Assembly: GCA_023391015.1 (NCBI GenBank)
Contig: JAEWBT010000097.1
Coordinates: 1 to 20,718, forward strand
Source: Bacteroidota bacterium
GTDB lineage: Bacteria; Bacteroidota; Bacteroidia; Chitinophagales; Chitinophagaceae
Reading direction: 5' to 3'
DNA: 20,718 bases
Shown here: piece after piece, positions 12,514-19,529 of the stretch
How positions within the stretch are numbered: position 1 is the first letter of the stretch
How the letters are laid out: each line of letters starts with the position of its first letter
Program-made: the position numbers and the translations under genes
Notes under the pieces: generated by a model
Seen by the model: only the letters and a program-made list of their open reading frames with translations
Databases searched by the model: none
Told to the model about the DNA's origin: nothing

Positions 12514-12521
12514 TACCTTTG
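12514..12521 (+). promoter_or_regulatory. Bacteroidota -7 box of the ACMSD gene
   Basis: TACCTTTG matches TAnnTTTG exactly and ends 16 nt before the ATG at 12538. It is the same octamer as in front of the purF-like gene. A -33 TTTG at the right distance is not evident. Confidence 0.55.
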
Positions 12522-12537
12522 GGCCAAATCACGCTGC

Positions 12538-13545
12538 ATGAAAATCGACATCCACACTCATATCCTGCCGGAAAACATCCCGAATTACTTTCAGAAATTT
12601 GGCTACGGCGAGTTTATCCACCTCGAACACGTGTGCACGCCGGGCGGGCAATGCTGTGCGCGGATGATTAAAGGCGACAAGGTTTTCCGGGAAATTGAGC
12701 CCAACTGCTGGGATGCGCCCACCCGTATCCTGGACATGGACGCGACGGGCGTGGATGTGCAGGTGCTGTCCACCGTTCCGGTATTGTTTAACTACTGGGC
12801 CAAGCCGCAGGACGGGCTGGAGACGTCGCGGTTCTTCAACGATCACATCGCTTCCTGCGTAACGCAATTCCCCAAGAAGTTTATCGGGCTGGGAACGGTG
12901 CCGATGCAGGATATAGACCTGGCCATCCGCGAGATGGAGCGCTGCGTAAAAGAGCTCCGTTTTCCGGGACTAGAAATCGGGTCCAACATCAACGGCGCGA
13001 ATCTGAGTGATGAAAAGTTTTTCCCGTTCTGGCAGGCGGCGGAAGAACTGGGCTGCGCACTGTTTGTGCACCCGTGGGAGATGATGGGCGAAAAAGATAT
13101 GGCCAAATACTGGCTGCCGTGGCTGGTGGGAATGCCGGCGGAAACGGCGCGGGCCATTTCTTCGATGATTTTTGGCGGTGTTTTCCGGAAATTCCCGGAG
13201 TTGCGCGTGGCGTTTGCGCATGGTGGCGGCTCGTTTCCGTTTACGATTGGCCGGATTGAACACGGTTTTAATGTGCGCCCCGACCTCTGCGCGATTGACA
13301 ACGACGTGAATCCGCGCGAGTACCTCGGTCATTTCTGGATTGATGCGCTCGTCCACGATGCCGATGCACTGAATTATGTGCTTAAAACCCTGGGCAACGA
13401 TAAAATCTGCTGCGGATCCGATTATCCGTTTCCGCTGGGTGAGCACCACCCCGGCAAGCTGATTGAAACGATGGGATATGAAAAGCCATTGGAAGAGGCG
13501 CTGCTTTCCGGAAATGCGCTGGCGTGGCTGGGGATGAAGGGATAA
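12538..13545 (+). CDS. 2-amino-3-carboxymuconate-6-semialdehyde decarboxylase (ACMSD)
   Basis: A 335-residue metal-dependent amidohydrolase-fold decarboxylase. ACMSD removes CO2 from 2-amino-3-carboxymuconate semialdehyde in tryptophan/kynurenine (or nitrobenzoate) breakdown and so diverts carbon from quinolinate and NAD synthesis. The Zn ligands expected for the family are all visible: His6 and His8 (DIHTHILP), His178 (FVHPWEMM) and Asp295 (GSDYPFPLG); the catalytic His228 (FAHGGGSFPF) and Arg51 (FREIEPNCWD) are also in place. Long stretches such as MAKYWLPWLVGMPAET and LSTVPVLFNYWAKP match the animal and bacterial enzymes as I recall them, so the assignment is specific, not just amidohydrolase family. 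No other kynurenine-pathway gene is in the window. The start is the first ATG after a -7 box. Confidence 0.93.
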   Translation: MKIDIHTHILPENIPNYFQKFGYGEFIHLEHVCTPGGQCCARMIKGDKVFREIEPNCWDAPTRILDMDATGVDVQVLSTVPVLFNYWAKPQDGLETSRFFNDHIASCVTQFPKKFIGLGTVPMQDIDLAIREMERCVKELRFPGLEIGSNINGANLSDEKFFPFWQAAEELGCALFVHPWEMMGEKDMAKYWLPWLVGMPAETARAISSMIFGGVFRKFPELRVAFAHGGGSFPFTIGRIEHGFNVRPDLCAIDNDVNPREYLGHFWIDALVHDADALNYVLKTLGNDKICCGSDYPFPLGEHHPGKLIETMGYEKPLEEALLSGNALAWLGMKG

Positions 13546-13620
13546 GGCGGTAGGGTGTTGAGAGCGGGGACTAAGGTTTTGGCATTTTATTTGTAAATTT
13601 ATTCCCAAAGCACTTCAACT

Positions 13621-15270
13621 ATGCGTAATAGAATTTTACTTTTTCTCTGCGTATTTGCAGGTCTGCTTCAAACCGCTACCGCGCAGCCCCTCTTCTTGCC
13701 AACTACGCTGAACACTATTAAAAGAGACGTTCCGGTGGCTTTTGCCGAGTACAAGGGTGCCTACTATTTTGCCGGAACGCAATGGCCTACCCAGGCAGGC
13801 GAGGCATCCCACGGGTTTTGCTACCGGACGGACAGCGCCGGGAATGTGCTGCAAACGTTTCAGTTAAATGGTACAGATAGCTTACGGGCCTATCGGTTTG
13901 AGGCTGTTTATCCTCACAACGACCAGATTTTTATTCTGGCTTCTGTAAGCGACACGTTTAAGAACCGGCCTTTTTTATGGCCTGCTTACTATAATAACGT
14001 ACTTCAGAGTGGCTTTGACTTTAATAAGCTTTTGCTGATCCGGTTGGATAACACACTGGCAGTGCGCCGTGTGGACACTTTAAAGTATGACACTGATTCC
14101 ACTGACCTGCTCAACCTAAGGACGGTAATGATCAATGGAAAGCTTTTCGCGGCTTATACAGGGCTCAGGCCTTTTACTACCAGTCAGCCCTATTATAACA
14201 CGCGGTCTTTTATTACCGTTTATGATCTGAACAATAGTGGGTTGACCCATCAACCCATTGATAGCGCTTTTCTGACAGGGGCTGTTCCGCAAACCGCTAC
14301 GTGGACTTATGGAAACGAAAAAAACGGCGTCCTCAGTCTCACGCGCACCGGCGAAGACCAGCTGTTGATGGGTTGTTATTTAAGCCCTTTTGGTGCGCTT
14401 CATGGCTTCCAGGAAGCCCTTCAAATAGATACGAACCTAACCATCACCCGATTGCCGCTTACCGGTAATTATTCTTTTCAGCCCGCTGGATTGTGCATAA
14501 GCCAGGACTATCTGGAACTTTGGAAACCAACCGCTACCTCTTCCTATTTTACAGGTCCCATTATTTACCGGTGTGATTCTAATCTTCTACCATTCCGTAC
14601 GCCCATGACAATAGGTCGTTTAGATTCGGCTACGCACACCATCATAGCAAGCCCGGCTCCTCCCCATCATCCAACCCGTTACCGGGATGAAAATTACTGG
14701 CAAGCCAGTAAAAATCCCATGACGCTGCTCCGCGACCGGGCGCATTTTATTGTAACATGCGACGCCTGGACCCGTGACTTAAGCAGCCAGATTGATACCG
14801 CCCGCATCCGGATTGCCAAATATGACACGAGCCTGAACCTTATCTGGAGCCGTGACTTTGGACGGCCGTACAGCTTTTTCACAACGGCGGGTGTACATGA
14901 ACTCAGCAATCATAAGCTTATGGTTATCTCGGCCGCGGATGACGCCATCGCCGGCGGCACTACCGAGTTGCATTGCTTTATCATTGACCCCAACGGGACA
15001 CCGCTCAACACTTTTACGGTTGCCACAACAGCGCCAAACGGCGTAAAAATCTATCCCAATCCGGCCCAAAACGAAATCCGGGTGAGCCTGCCTGATGGGC
15101 AAGCAAACGCTACGTACATCCTCACCGACATGAGTGGCAGAACGGTGCAGGAAGGAACCCTGATTTCCGGAAATCCGGTGTCTGTGAGCGCATTACCGGC
15201 AGCCAATTATCTTTTCCGGATTCAAACGGCAGATCAAAAAACCTATTCCGGAGTCTTTACCAAACAGTAA
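13621..15270 (+). CDS. Secreted protein with T9SS type A C-terminal sorting domain
   Basis: A 549-residue exported protein. It has a Sec signal peptide (MRNRILLFLCVFAGLLQTATA, cleavage likely after residue 21) and a C-terminal type IX secretion sorting domain at about 474-549: VKIYPNPAQNEIRVSL, then YILTDMSGRTVQEG and NYLFRIQT, the usual pattern recognised by the T9SS for outer-membrane translocation and anchoring. The large middle part (about 30-470) is rich in beta-strand and aromatic residues and may form a beta-propeller-like fold, but no catalytic motif or named domain was recognised. The gene is transcribed alone and has a strong terminator. Codon use is less GC-rich than in the flanking metabolic genes, as often seen for surface proteins. 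The function is unknown. Confidence 0.88.
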   Translation: MRNRILLFLCVFAGLLQTATAQPLFLPTTLNTIKRDVPVAFAEYKGAYYFAGTQWPTQAGEASHGFCYRTDSAGNVLQTFQLNGTDSLRAYRFEAVYPHNDQIFILASVSDTFKNRPFLWPAYYNNVLQSGFDFNKLLLIRLDNTLAVRRVDTLKYDTDSTDLLNLRTVMINGKLFAAYTGLRPFTTSQPYYNTRSFITVYDLNNSGLTHQPIDSAFLTGAVPQTATWTYGNEKNGVLSLTRTGEDQLLMGCYLSPFGALHGFQEALQIDTNLTITRLPLTGNYSFQPAGLCISQDYLELWKPTATSSYFTGPIIYRCDSNLLPFRTPMTIGRLDSATHTIIASPAPPHHPTRYRDENYWQASKNPMTLLRDRAHFIVTCDAWTRDLSSQIDTARIRIAKYDTSLNLIWSRDFGRPYSFFTTAGVHELSNHKLMVISAADDAIAGGTTELHCFIIDPNGTPLNTFTVATTAPNGVKIYPNPAQNEIRVSLPDGQANATYILTDMSGRTVQEGTLISGNPVSVSALPAANYLFRIQTADQKTYSGVFTKQ

Positions 15271-15289
15271 GCATCCGGTAACACTTGCG

Positions 15290-15325
15290 AAGGGATAAGG
15301 CCGGGAAAAGTCTTATCCCTTTTTT
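15290..15325 (+). terminator. Intrinsic terminator after the T9SS protein gene
   Basis: AAGGGATAAG (15290-15299) pairs perfectly with CTTATCCCTT (15312-15321) around a 12-nt loop, and six T residues run from 15320 to 15325. It begins 20 nt after the stop codon. Confidence 0.9.
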
Positions 15326-15431
15326 ATGTGGATAAATTCCAAACTCAAATTGATGCCTGCTAACGTGGCAATTCCTCACCAAGAGCAGATGCCATTCGGT
15401 ATCCGCAGGCCGTCGTACTTTTCCCCACTTT

Positions 15432-16781
15432 ATGGCTCAACCACAACTCCGTCGCGATCTTAATCTGCTTCAGGCTACGGCCATCAACGCCATCGATATG
15501 GTGGGCATCGGGCCGTTTATCACGCTCTCCGGCGTGGCGGCGGTGATGGGTGGCAGCGGCAGCATTTATGCCTGGCTGCTGGGCGCCTTATTGTCGTTTG
15601 TGGATGGAACGGTATGGGCCGAGCTGGGAGCAAAATGGCCACAGGCGGGCGGTAGCTATGTGTTTTTGCAAAAGCTTTTCCCCCGGAAAAAAGGCGGACG
15701 CATGATGGCTTTTCTGTTCGTTTGGCAGACCACTTTACAGGCCCCGCTGGTAGTGGCTTCGGCAGCGATTGGCTTTGCAGGTTACTTCCGGTATCTGATG
15801 CCGCTTACCACTTTGCAGGCGCGTTTTGTGGCCGGCGGGTTGGTGGTGGGGATGATTGCCTTGCTCTATCGCGACATCAAGAGCATTGGCAAATTAAGCG
15901 TATTATTAGGCATCATTACTGTTGGAACCTTGTTGTGGCTGGTTTTTTCCGCCATTCCGTCTTTTAATGCCGAAATGGCTTTTCCCCAAAGCTGGGCGGG
16001 TTTCCCCACTTCTACCCTCTTTTTCGCGGCCTTGGGCAACGCCACCACCAGCACGGTTTATTCCTACCTGGGCTACTATAACGTGTGCCATCTGGGAGGC
16101 GAAATCCGGCAGCCGGAGCGCAATATTCCAAAAGCGATTTTTCTATCTATCGCCCTCATTGCCGTTTTGTACCTGGCGATGCAAACCGCCGTTGCGGGCG
16201 TTTTGCCTGCCGATGCCATTGCCGAATCCAAGTTTGTGGTAAGCCTGTATTTTGAAAAAATCTACAATGCCGGGGTAGCCAAAATCGCTACCGGGCTGAT
16301 TCTCATCATCGCGCTCGCCTCGCTTTTTTCGGTCTTGCTGGGCTACTCGCGCATTCCCTACGCAGCGGCCAAAGGCGGCGATTATTTTCCCATCTTTACC
16401 AGGCTCCACCCCACCAAAAATTTTCCCCACATCTCGCTGCTGACCATCGGCGGCATCGGGTTTTTACTCAGTATTACGTTTACCGAAAAGCCTGCTTTTG
16501 TGATTAAAGCCATTGTCATCATGCGCATCCTGGTGCAGTTTGTGGCGCAGGCGGTGGGCGTATTGCTTTGGCATTACCGGAAACCACAGGACGCCCGGCC
16601 CTGGAAAATGCCGTTCTTTCCCATTCCGGCCATCATCTCGATTTGCATCTGGGGTTTTCTGTTCCTGACGGCCGAAAGCAAGTTTATCCTGGGTTCGCTC
16701 ACGGTAATCGCTGCCGGGGTGGTGCTGTATTTTGCTTTTCTCCATCGCAAGCCCGATTTGCAGGCAGAGGAAATTTCATAA
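15432..16781 (+). CDS. APC-superfamily amino acid permease
   Basis: A 449-residue inner-membrane transporter with about 12 predicted membrane helices, the layout of amino acid-polyamine-organocation (APC) permeases that import amino acids by H+ symport or exchange. The N-terminus has the family helix-1 pattern AINAIDMVGIGPFITLSG, with the unwound glycine region (G-I-G) used for substrate binding. TVWAELGAKWPQAGGSYVFLQ matches the conserved helix 2-3 segment, and GGEIRQPERNIPKAI the loop after helix 6. The tail is a short charged cytoplasmic stretch. Substrate cannot be told from the sequence. TACTTTTC, just upstream of the ATG, may be a degenerate -7 box. It is convergent with the glycosyltransferase gene and shares a terminator with it. 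Confidence 0.92.
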   Translation: MAQPQLRRDLNLLQATAINAIDMVGIGPFITLSGVAAVMGGSGSIYAWLLGALLSFVDGTVWAELGAKWPQAGGSYVFLQKLFPRKKGGRMMAFLFVWQTTLQAPLVVASAAIGFAGYFRYLMPLTTLQARFVAGGLVVGMIALLYRDIKSIGKLSVLLGIITVGTLLWLVFSAIPSFNAEMAFPQSWAGFPTSTLFFAALGNATTSTVYSYLGYYNVCHLGGEIRQPERNIPKAIFLSIALIAVLYLAMQTAVAGVLPADAIAESKFVVSLYFEKIYNAGVAKIATGLILIIALASLFSVLLGYSRIPYAAAKGGDYFPIFTRLHPTKNFPHISLLTIGGIGFLLSITFTEKPAFVIKAIVIMRILVQFVAQAVGVLLWHYRKPQDARPWKMPFFPIPAIISICIWGFLFLTAESKFILGSLTVIAAGVVLYFAFLHRKPDLQAEEIS

Positions 16782-16811
16782 AAAAGCCGCCGTTTTGGAG
16801 CGGCGGCTTTT
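16782..16811. terminator. Bidirectional terminator between permease and glycosyltransferase genes
   Basis: AAAAGCCGCCG (16782-16792) and CGGCGGCTTTT (16801-16811) form a perfect 11-bp stem with an 8-nt loop; the A/T ends give a T tail on both strands. It lies in the 32-bp gap between the two convergent stop codons. Confidence 0.92.
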
Positions 16812-16813
16812 CC

Positions 16814-18055
16814 TTATGCACCCGGTGCTTTGGTGCCCGGCAGTTTCATGAGGGATGTGGTTTCCCGGAAAATATGCACCAGCGCCGTTCCCACCGTCCG
16901 CAGGCTTTTTTTGCGGGCCGGGCGTTTTTGCTGTAGCGCCAGCAGCAGTTGCTCCTGCATTTGTTGATAGACTTTATCCCAGGAGTTTCCGGAAAGTTCG
17001 GCATCCACCTGCCGCAGCCAGGAGGCTTTTTCTTTTCCGGAATCCTCGAGCAGCGACTGGGCTACGTTTACAAAAACTTCAGAACCGGAAATCACCTGCA
17101 CCAGCCCCTTACGACCATATGTTGTAACAATTTCTTCCAGTGGGGTGGCAAGCACCCGCACACCGGCGGCCAGGTATTCCGGAACTTTCGCCGGCAAAAT
17201 GCGCTTGGTCTGAGAGTCTTCCTTCAAAGGTACCAGCGCCAGATCCCAGCCGCAGAGGTAATGGGGTAGGTCCTGATAAGATTTGGTGCCGAGATAATGG
17301 ATGTTATCGCCTTCCGGCAAAACTGCTTCGCAGCCTTCCATAACCGGACCGATAAACACAAAATGCCAATCAGAGCGCAGGGTAGCTACCTGCTTTAATA
17401 ACTTGGTGTCGATATTTTCATTGATCATCCCATAGAAGCCCAGCCGGGGATGCGGGATTGTTCGCTGGTCTTCCGGTCCGTTTTCCTCGGTGCAACGGGC
17501 CTGGGCAAAATGCTCCCGGTCCACGGCGCTTGGGAGCACATGAATATTCATATTGTATTTCCGGCGGCTTTTTTGCACTGTGTTGCTGGGGGTAAACACC
17601 ACATCGGCCCGATCCATAAGCTGCCGTTCCAGCCGGGAAATATCCTCATGCGCGTTGGGCAGTGCTTCGGGGTCGCCAATACAGTCATAAACTGTCAGCT
17701 CGGGAGATAAGTGCGCCGTATAGCGAATGGCTGCCGGATTGTAATACCAGAAAATGGCATCTTCGCCTTTTCCCGGCCCCAGCAATTCCTCCAGCAGGGC
17801 TTGCATCCGGGCGATGTATTCTGCATCCGTAAGATCGCGGGGCATCAGTGGACGAATCACCTGAACATTCTGAAAAACTTCTTTTTCAAAAGAAGCATTG
17901 GTCGCCTCTACCGGCACTTTCGACTCGATATAAATCACCTGTACCCCTTCCGCTGCAAAACGGGTCAGCAGGTGCTGAGGCCGCTGGTACAAAAAGTTCC
18001 AACGAATGCTGGAAAAGCACACTAAAACACGGGGTAGAACCACTGATTGGGGCAT
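16814..18055 (-). CDS. Glycosyltransferase, GT4/GT1-like
   Basis: A 413-residue predicted cytoplasmic glycosyltransferase with the GT-B two-domain layout. The N-terminal signature CFSSIRWNFLYQRPQHLLTRFA (about 13-34, YQRPQHLL at 23-30) is typical of a family often annotated as glycosyltransferase family 1 near polysaccharide genes. The C-terminal domain has LGFYGMINENIDTKLL, FVFIGPV and, near residue 310, the donor-binding region ILPAKVPEYLAAGVRVLAT, where the conserved glutamate of the E-x7-E-type motif lies. The donor and acceptor are unknown; surface polysaccharide synthesis is likely by family. The ATG complementary to 18053-18055 was preferred over one 15 codons upstream because MPQSVVLPRVLVCFSS fits the family start. 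No other sugar genes are adjacent. Confidence 0.88.
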   Translation of the reverse strand: MPQSVVLPRVLVCFSSIRWNFLYQRPQHLLTRFAAEGVQVIYIESKVPVEATNASFEKEVFQNVQVIRPLMPRDLTDAEYIARMQALLEELLGPGKGEDAIFWYYNPAAIRYTAHLSPELTVYDCIGDPEALPNAHEDISRLERQLMDRADVVFTPSNTVQKSRRKYNMNIHVLPSAVDREHFAQARCTEENGPEDQRTIPHPRLGFYGMINENIDTKLLKQVATLRSDWHFVFIGPVMEGCEAVLPEGDNIHYLGTKSYQDLPHYLCGWDLALVPLKEDSQTKRILPAKVPEYLAAGVRVLATPLEEIVTTYGRKGLVQVISGSEVFVNVAQSLLEDSGKEKASWLRQVDAELSGNSWDKVYQQMQEQLLLALQQKRPARKKSLRTVGTALVHIFRETTSLMKLPGTKAPGA

Positions 18056-18253
18056 AAAAAAGGAATTAGCCCTAAAAAAGGGGCATAAACCAACGCTCAA
18101 ATTTTATGCCGGTACGATTTTTCAGGTATAAAAAAGCATAAGACGCATGATCTCATAAAACCATTTATATGGGGTTTGAAAGCAGATTCCGGAATCAACC
18201 ATAATGTTGCTAAACTTTTGTTAGACCTAAGCGTTATGTAAATATCTTTCGAA

Positions 18254-18406
18254 AGCGCTTCGTAATTTTAAGCAGTACCCTTCCGCCTTCCTGTCTGCGT
18301 CGTTTCCATAAAGTGGGGTATTCAGGAAGGCGAGAAGTAGTCTTACTCCATACGCCATGAGAGAAGAGAGAGGGGAAGACCCGCCGGAACATTCCAGGCG
18401 GGTTTT
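18254..18406 (+). ncRNA. Candidate small non-coding RNA
   Basis: A self-contained transcription unit is suggested by a -33-like TTTTG near 18216 and TATCTTTC (18243-18250, 7/8 match to TAnnTTTG) 22 nt apart, a 10-bp inverted repeat CGCCTTCCTG (18284-18293) with CAGGAAGGCG (18323-18332), and a terminator at 18379-18406. No ORF fits the span. The start near 18254 is a guess from the -7 box. It does not match 6S, tmRNA, RNase P or SRP RNA hallmarks that I could check by eye. It could instead be a long leader or attenuator of the J-domain gene 32 nt further on. Confidence 0.4.
18379..18406 (+). terminator. Terminator upstream of the J-domain gene
   Basis: ACCCGCC (18379-18385) pairs with GGCGGGT (18397-18403), and the inner GGAA and TTCC extend the stem with one bulged A. 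TTTT follows (18403-18406), then CCTTTT. Since no protein gene on this strand lies upstream, it must end a non-coding transcript or act as an attenuator. Confidence 0.75.
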
Positions 18407-18437
18407 CCTTTTATAGGAAGCCTTTTACCTTGCCCGG

Positions 18438-19097
18438 ATGCCCGCTGCTACTACTTCTTTTCCGGATTATTATCAGATTCTCGGCGTTGCGCCGGGTGCC
18501 GATGAGGCTGCTATCCGGAAAGCCTACCGCGCGCAGGCCCGGAAATACCACCCCGACGCCGCGCCGGAAAATCCTTATGCACCGGCCCAGTTCCGCGCCC
18601 TGAAGGAAGCCTACGAAACGCTTTCTGCCCCGCAAAAACGCCGCCGCTACGACGAAGAGCGCTGGCTGCGCGGCCTTTCCACCAAGCAAACCAAAATCCT
18701 GAACGGAGCCAGCCTGCTGGCCGATGCCGAACAATTGCGCACCCACCTGAATCGGATCGGAAAGTCGGCAGTAGCGCCTTATGCGCTGCAAGACCTGCTG
18801 TTGTATCTATTGCAGGATAAACATCTGGCGATCCTCTCTGCTGAAGGCGATATTTTCCGGAACGACCAATTTGCCGGAGCTGTTTTTGACGCAGCAGCTT
18901 ACCTCCCTCCACGACTGGAAACAGCTATCCAGAACCGCCTGCGACTGCTGTCGCCGCTTTCTGAAAAGGTTTCCCAAAAACTAGCCGATGCGCTAGCCGA
19001 AAAACTGCGCCGCCAAAAAGCCGACCGCCTACTGCCGTGGTTCGTGGTCGTGATTACGATATTGCTCTGCCTGCTGATGGCGATGAGCCACCGGTAA
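18438..19097 (+). CDS. Tail-anchored J-domain protein
   Basis: A 219-residue protein with an N-terminal J domain (about 9-72): DYYQILGV, a helix II ending in KYHPD with the HPD tripeptide at 38-40, then FRALKEAYETLSAPQKRRRYDEE. The HPD loop stimulates the ATPase of Hsp70, so DnaK is the expected partner. There is no G/F-rich region, zinc finger or DnaJ C-terminal domain. The middle (about 75-195) is helical with no recognised domain, and one hydrophobic segment, LLPWFVVVITILLCLLMAM (198-216), ends the protein, so it is probably inserted in the inner membrane by its tail with the J domain in the cytoplasm. It would recruit DnaK to the membrane. TTACCTTG just before the ATG may be a weak -7 box. 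Confidence 0.88.
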   Translation: MPAATTSFPDYYQILGVAPGADEAAIRKAYRAQARKYHPDAAPENPYAPAQFRALKEAYETLSAPQKRRRYDEERWLRGLSTKQTKILNGASLLADAEQLRTHLNRIGKSAVAPYALQDLLLYLLQDKHLAILSAEGDIFRNDQFAGAVFDAAAYLPPRLETAIQNRLRLLSPLSEKVSQKLADALAEKLRRQKADRLLPWFVVVITILLCLLMAMSHR

Positions 19098-19238
19098 TGC
19101 TGCTGTTTTTCCGGAAATTTCCGGAAAATGATACCAGTTAGCCACCGCATCTGAACCCTCGTTCCTCTCCTAAGACTCTGCCTTTGGCAGAAGAAGGAAC
19201 AGTACGTCGTAATCATCTTAAGTTTATGAAGCACACTA

Positions 19239-19312
19239 TTTTGTCACCCTGCCAAAAGGCAGGGTCTCACAAGTTGCCTCCGGGATTCCGTCTTTCGGCG
19301 GAATGGCAAAAT
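19239..19312 (-). repeat. Second MITE-like element with TTTTGTCA ends
   Basis: It begins TTTTGTCACCC (19239-19249) and ends GGAATGGCAAAAT (19300-19312); these are the reverse complements of the ends of the element at 5029-5096, so the copy is inverted relative to that one. Inside is a perfect hairpin CCCTGCC-AAAA-GGCAGGG (19247-19264) and a second inverted repeat ATTCCG/CGGAAT around a TCTTTCGG loop near 19285-19304. Confidence 0.6.
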
Positions 19313-19475
19313 AAAAGGATCACACTGCTTGCAGCGCTCGTTTGCGCATCAAAGGCCCTTCAACCCAACCTTCGATTCAAGCGGTAGCAAAACCCTCAGC
19401 CCTCCTAAACCTTTTTAAGTGTAATAAACAGGATTGCTTTCCAAAGAGTGCTCTAGTAAGTCATTCAAGAACAAC

Positions 19476-19528
19476 GCCGAAGGCTCCAACACGCAGCTCC
19501 AACAACATCCAACGGCAAAGCCTCCAAC
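19476..19528. repeat. TCCAAC-hairpin repeat cluster beside smc
   Basis: TCCAAC at 19485, 19498, 19508 and 19523, with hairpins GCC-GAA-GGC (19476-19484) and GGC-AAA-GCC (19514-19522). It is the same family as the clusters near fabD and vapBC and ends two bases before the smc stop codon. Confidence 0.75.
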
Positions 19529-19529
19529 C

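Larger units (their letters stand above)
18056..18437. other. Divergent region between the glycosyltransferase and J-domain genes
   Basis: These 382 bp contain an inverted repeat GGCATAAA/TTTATGCC (18082-18089 and 18103-18110) in the leader of the glycosyltransferase gene, a TTCCGGAA inside the palindrome GATTCCGGAATC (18185-18196), and the possible small-RNA unit at 18216-18406. No ORF here looks like a protein gene. Confidence 0.6.
19098..19529. other. Repeat-rich intergenic region between convergent genes
   Basis: These 432 bp hold two adjacent TTCCGGAA octamers 10 bp apart (19109 and 19119), the second MITE-like element (19239-19312), and a TCCAAC-hairpin cluster (19476-19528) that touches the smc stop codon. 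No gene is supported. Confidence 0.65.

Noticed and set aside
18082..18110. Riboswitch in the leader of the glycosyltransferase gene
   Set aside because: Only a simple 8-bp inverted repeat GGCATAAA/TTTATGCC is visible; no known riboswitch core was recognised.
18254..18406. 6S RNA, tmRNA, RNase P RNA or SRP RNA
   Set aside because: The hallmarks I could check by eye were not seen (no RNase P-type GAGGAAAGTC, no SRP tetraloop GGAAGCAGC-like segment, no tRNA-like ends); left as an unclassified candidate.
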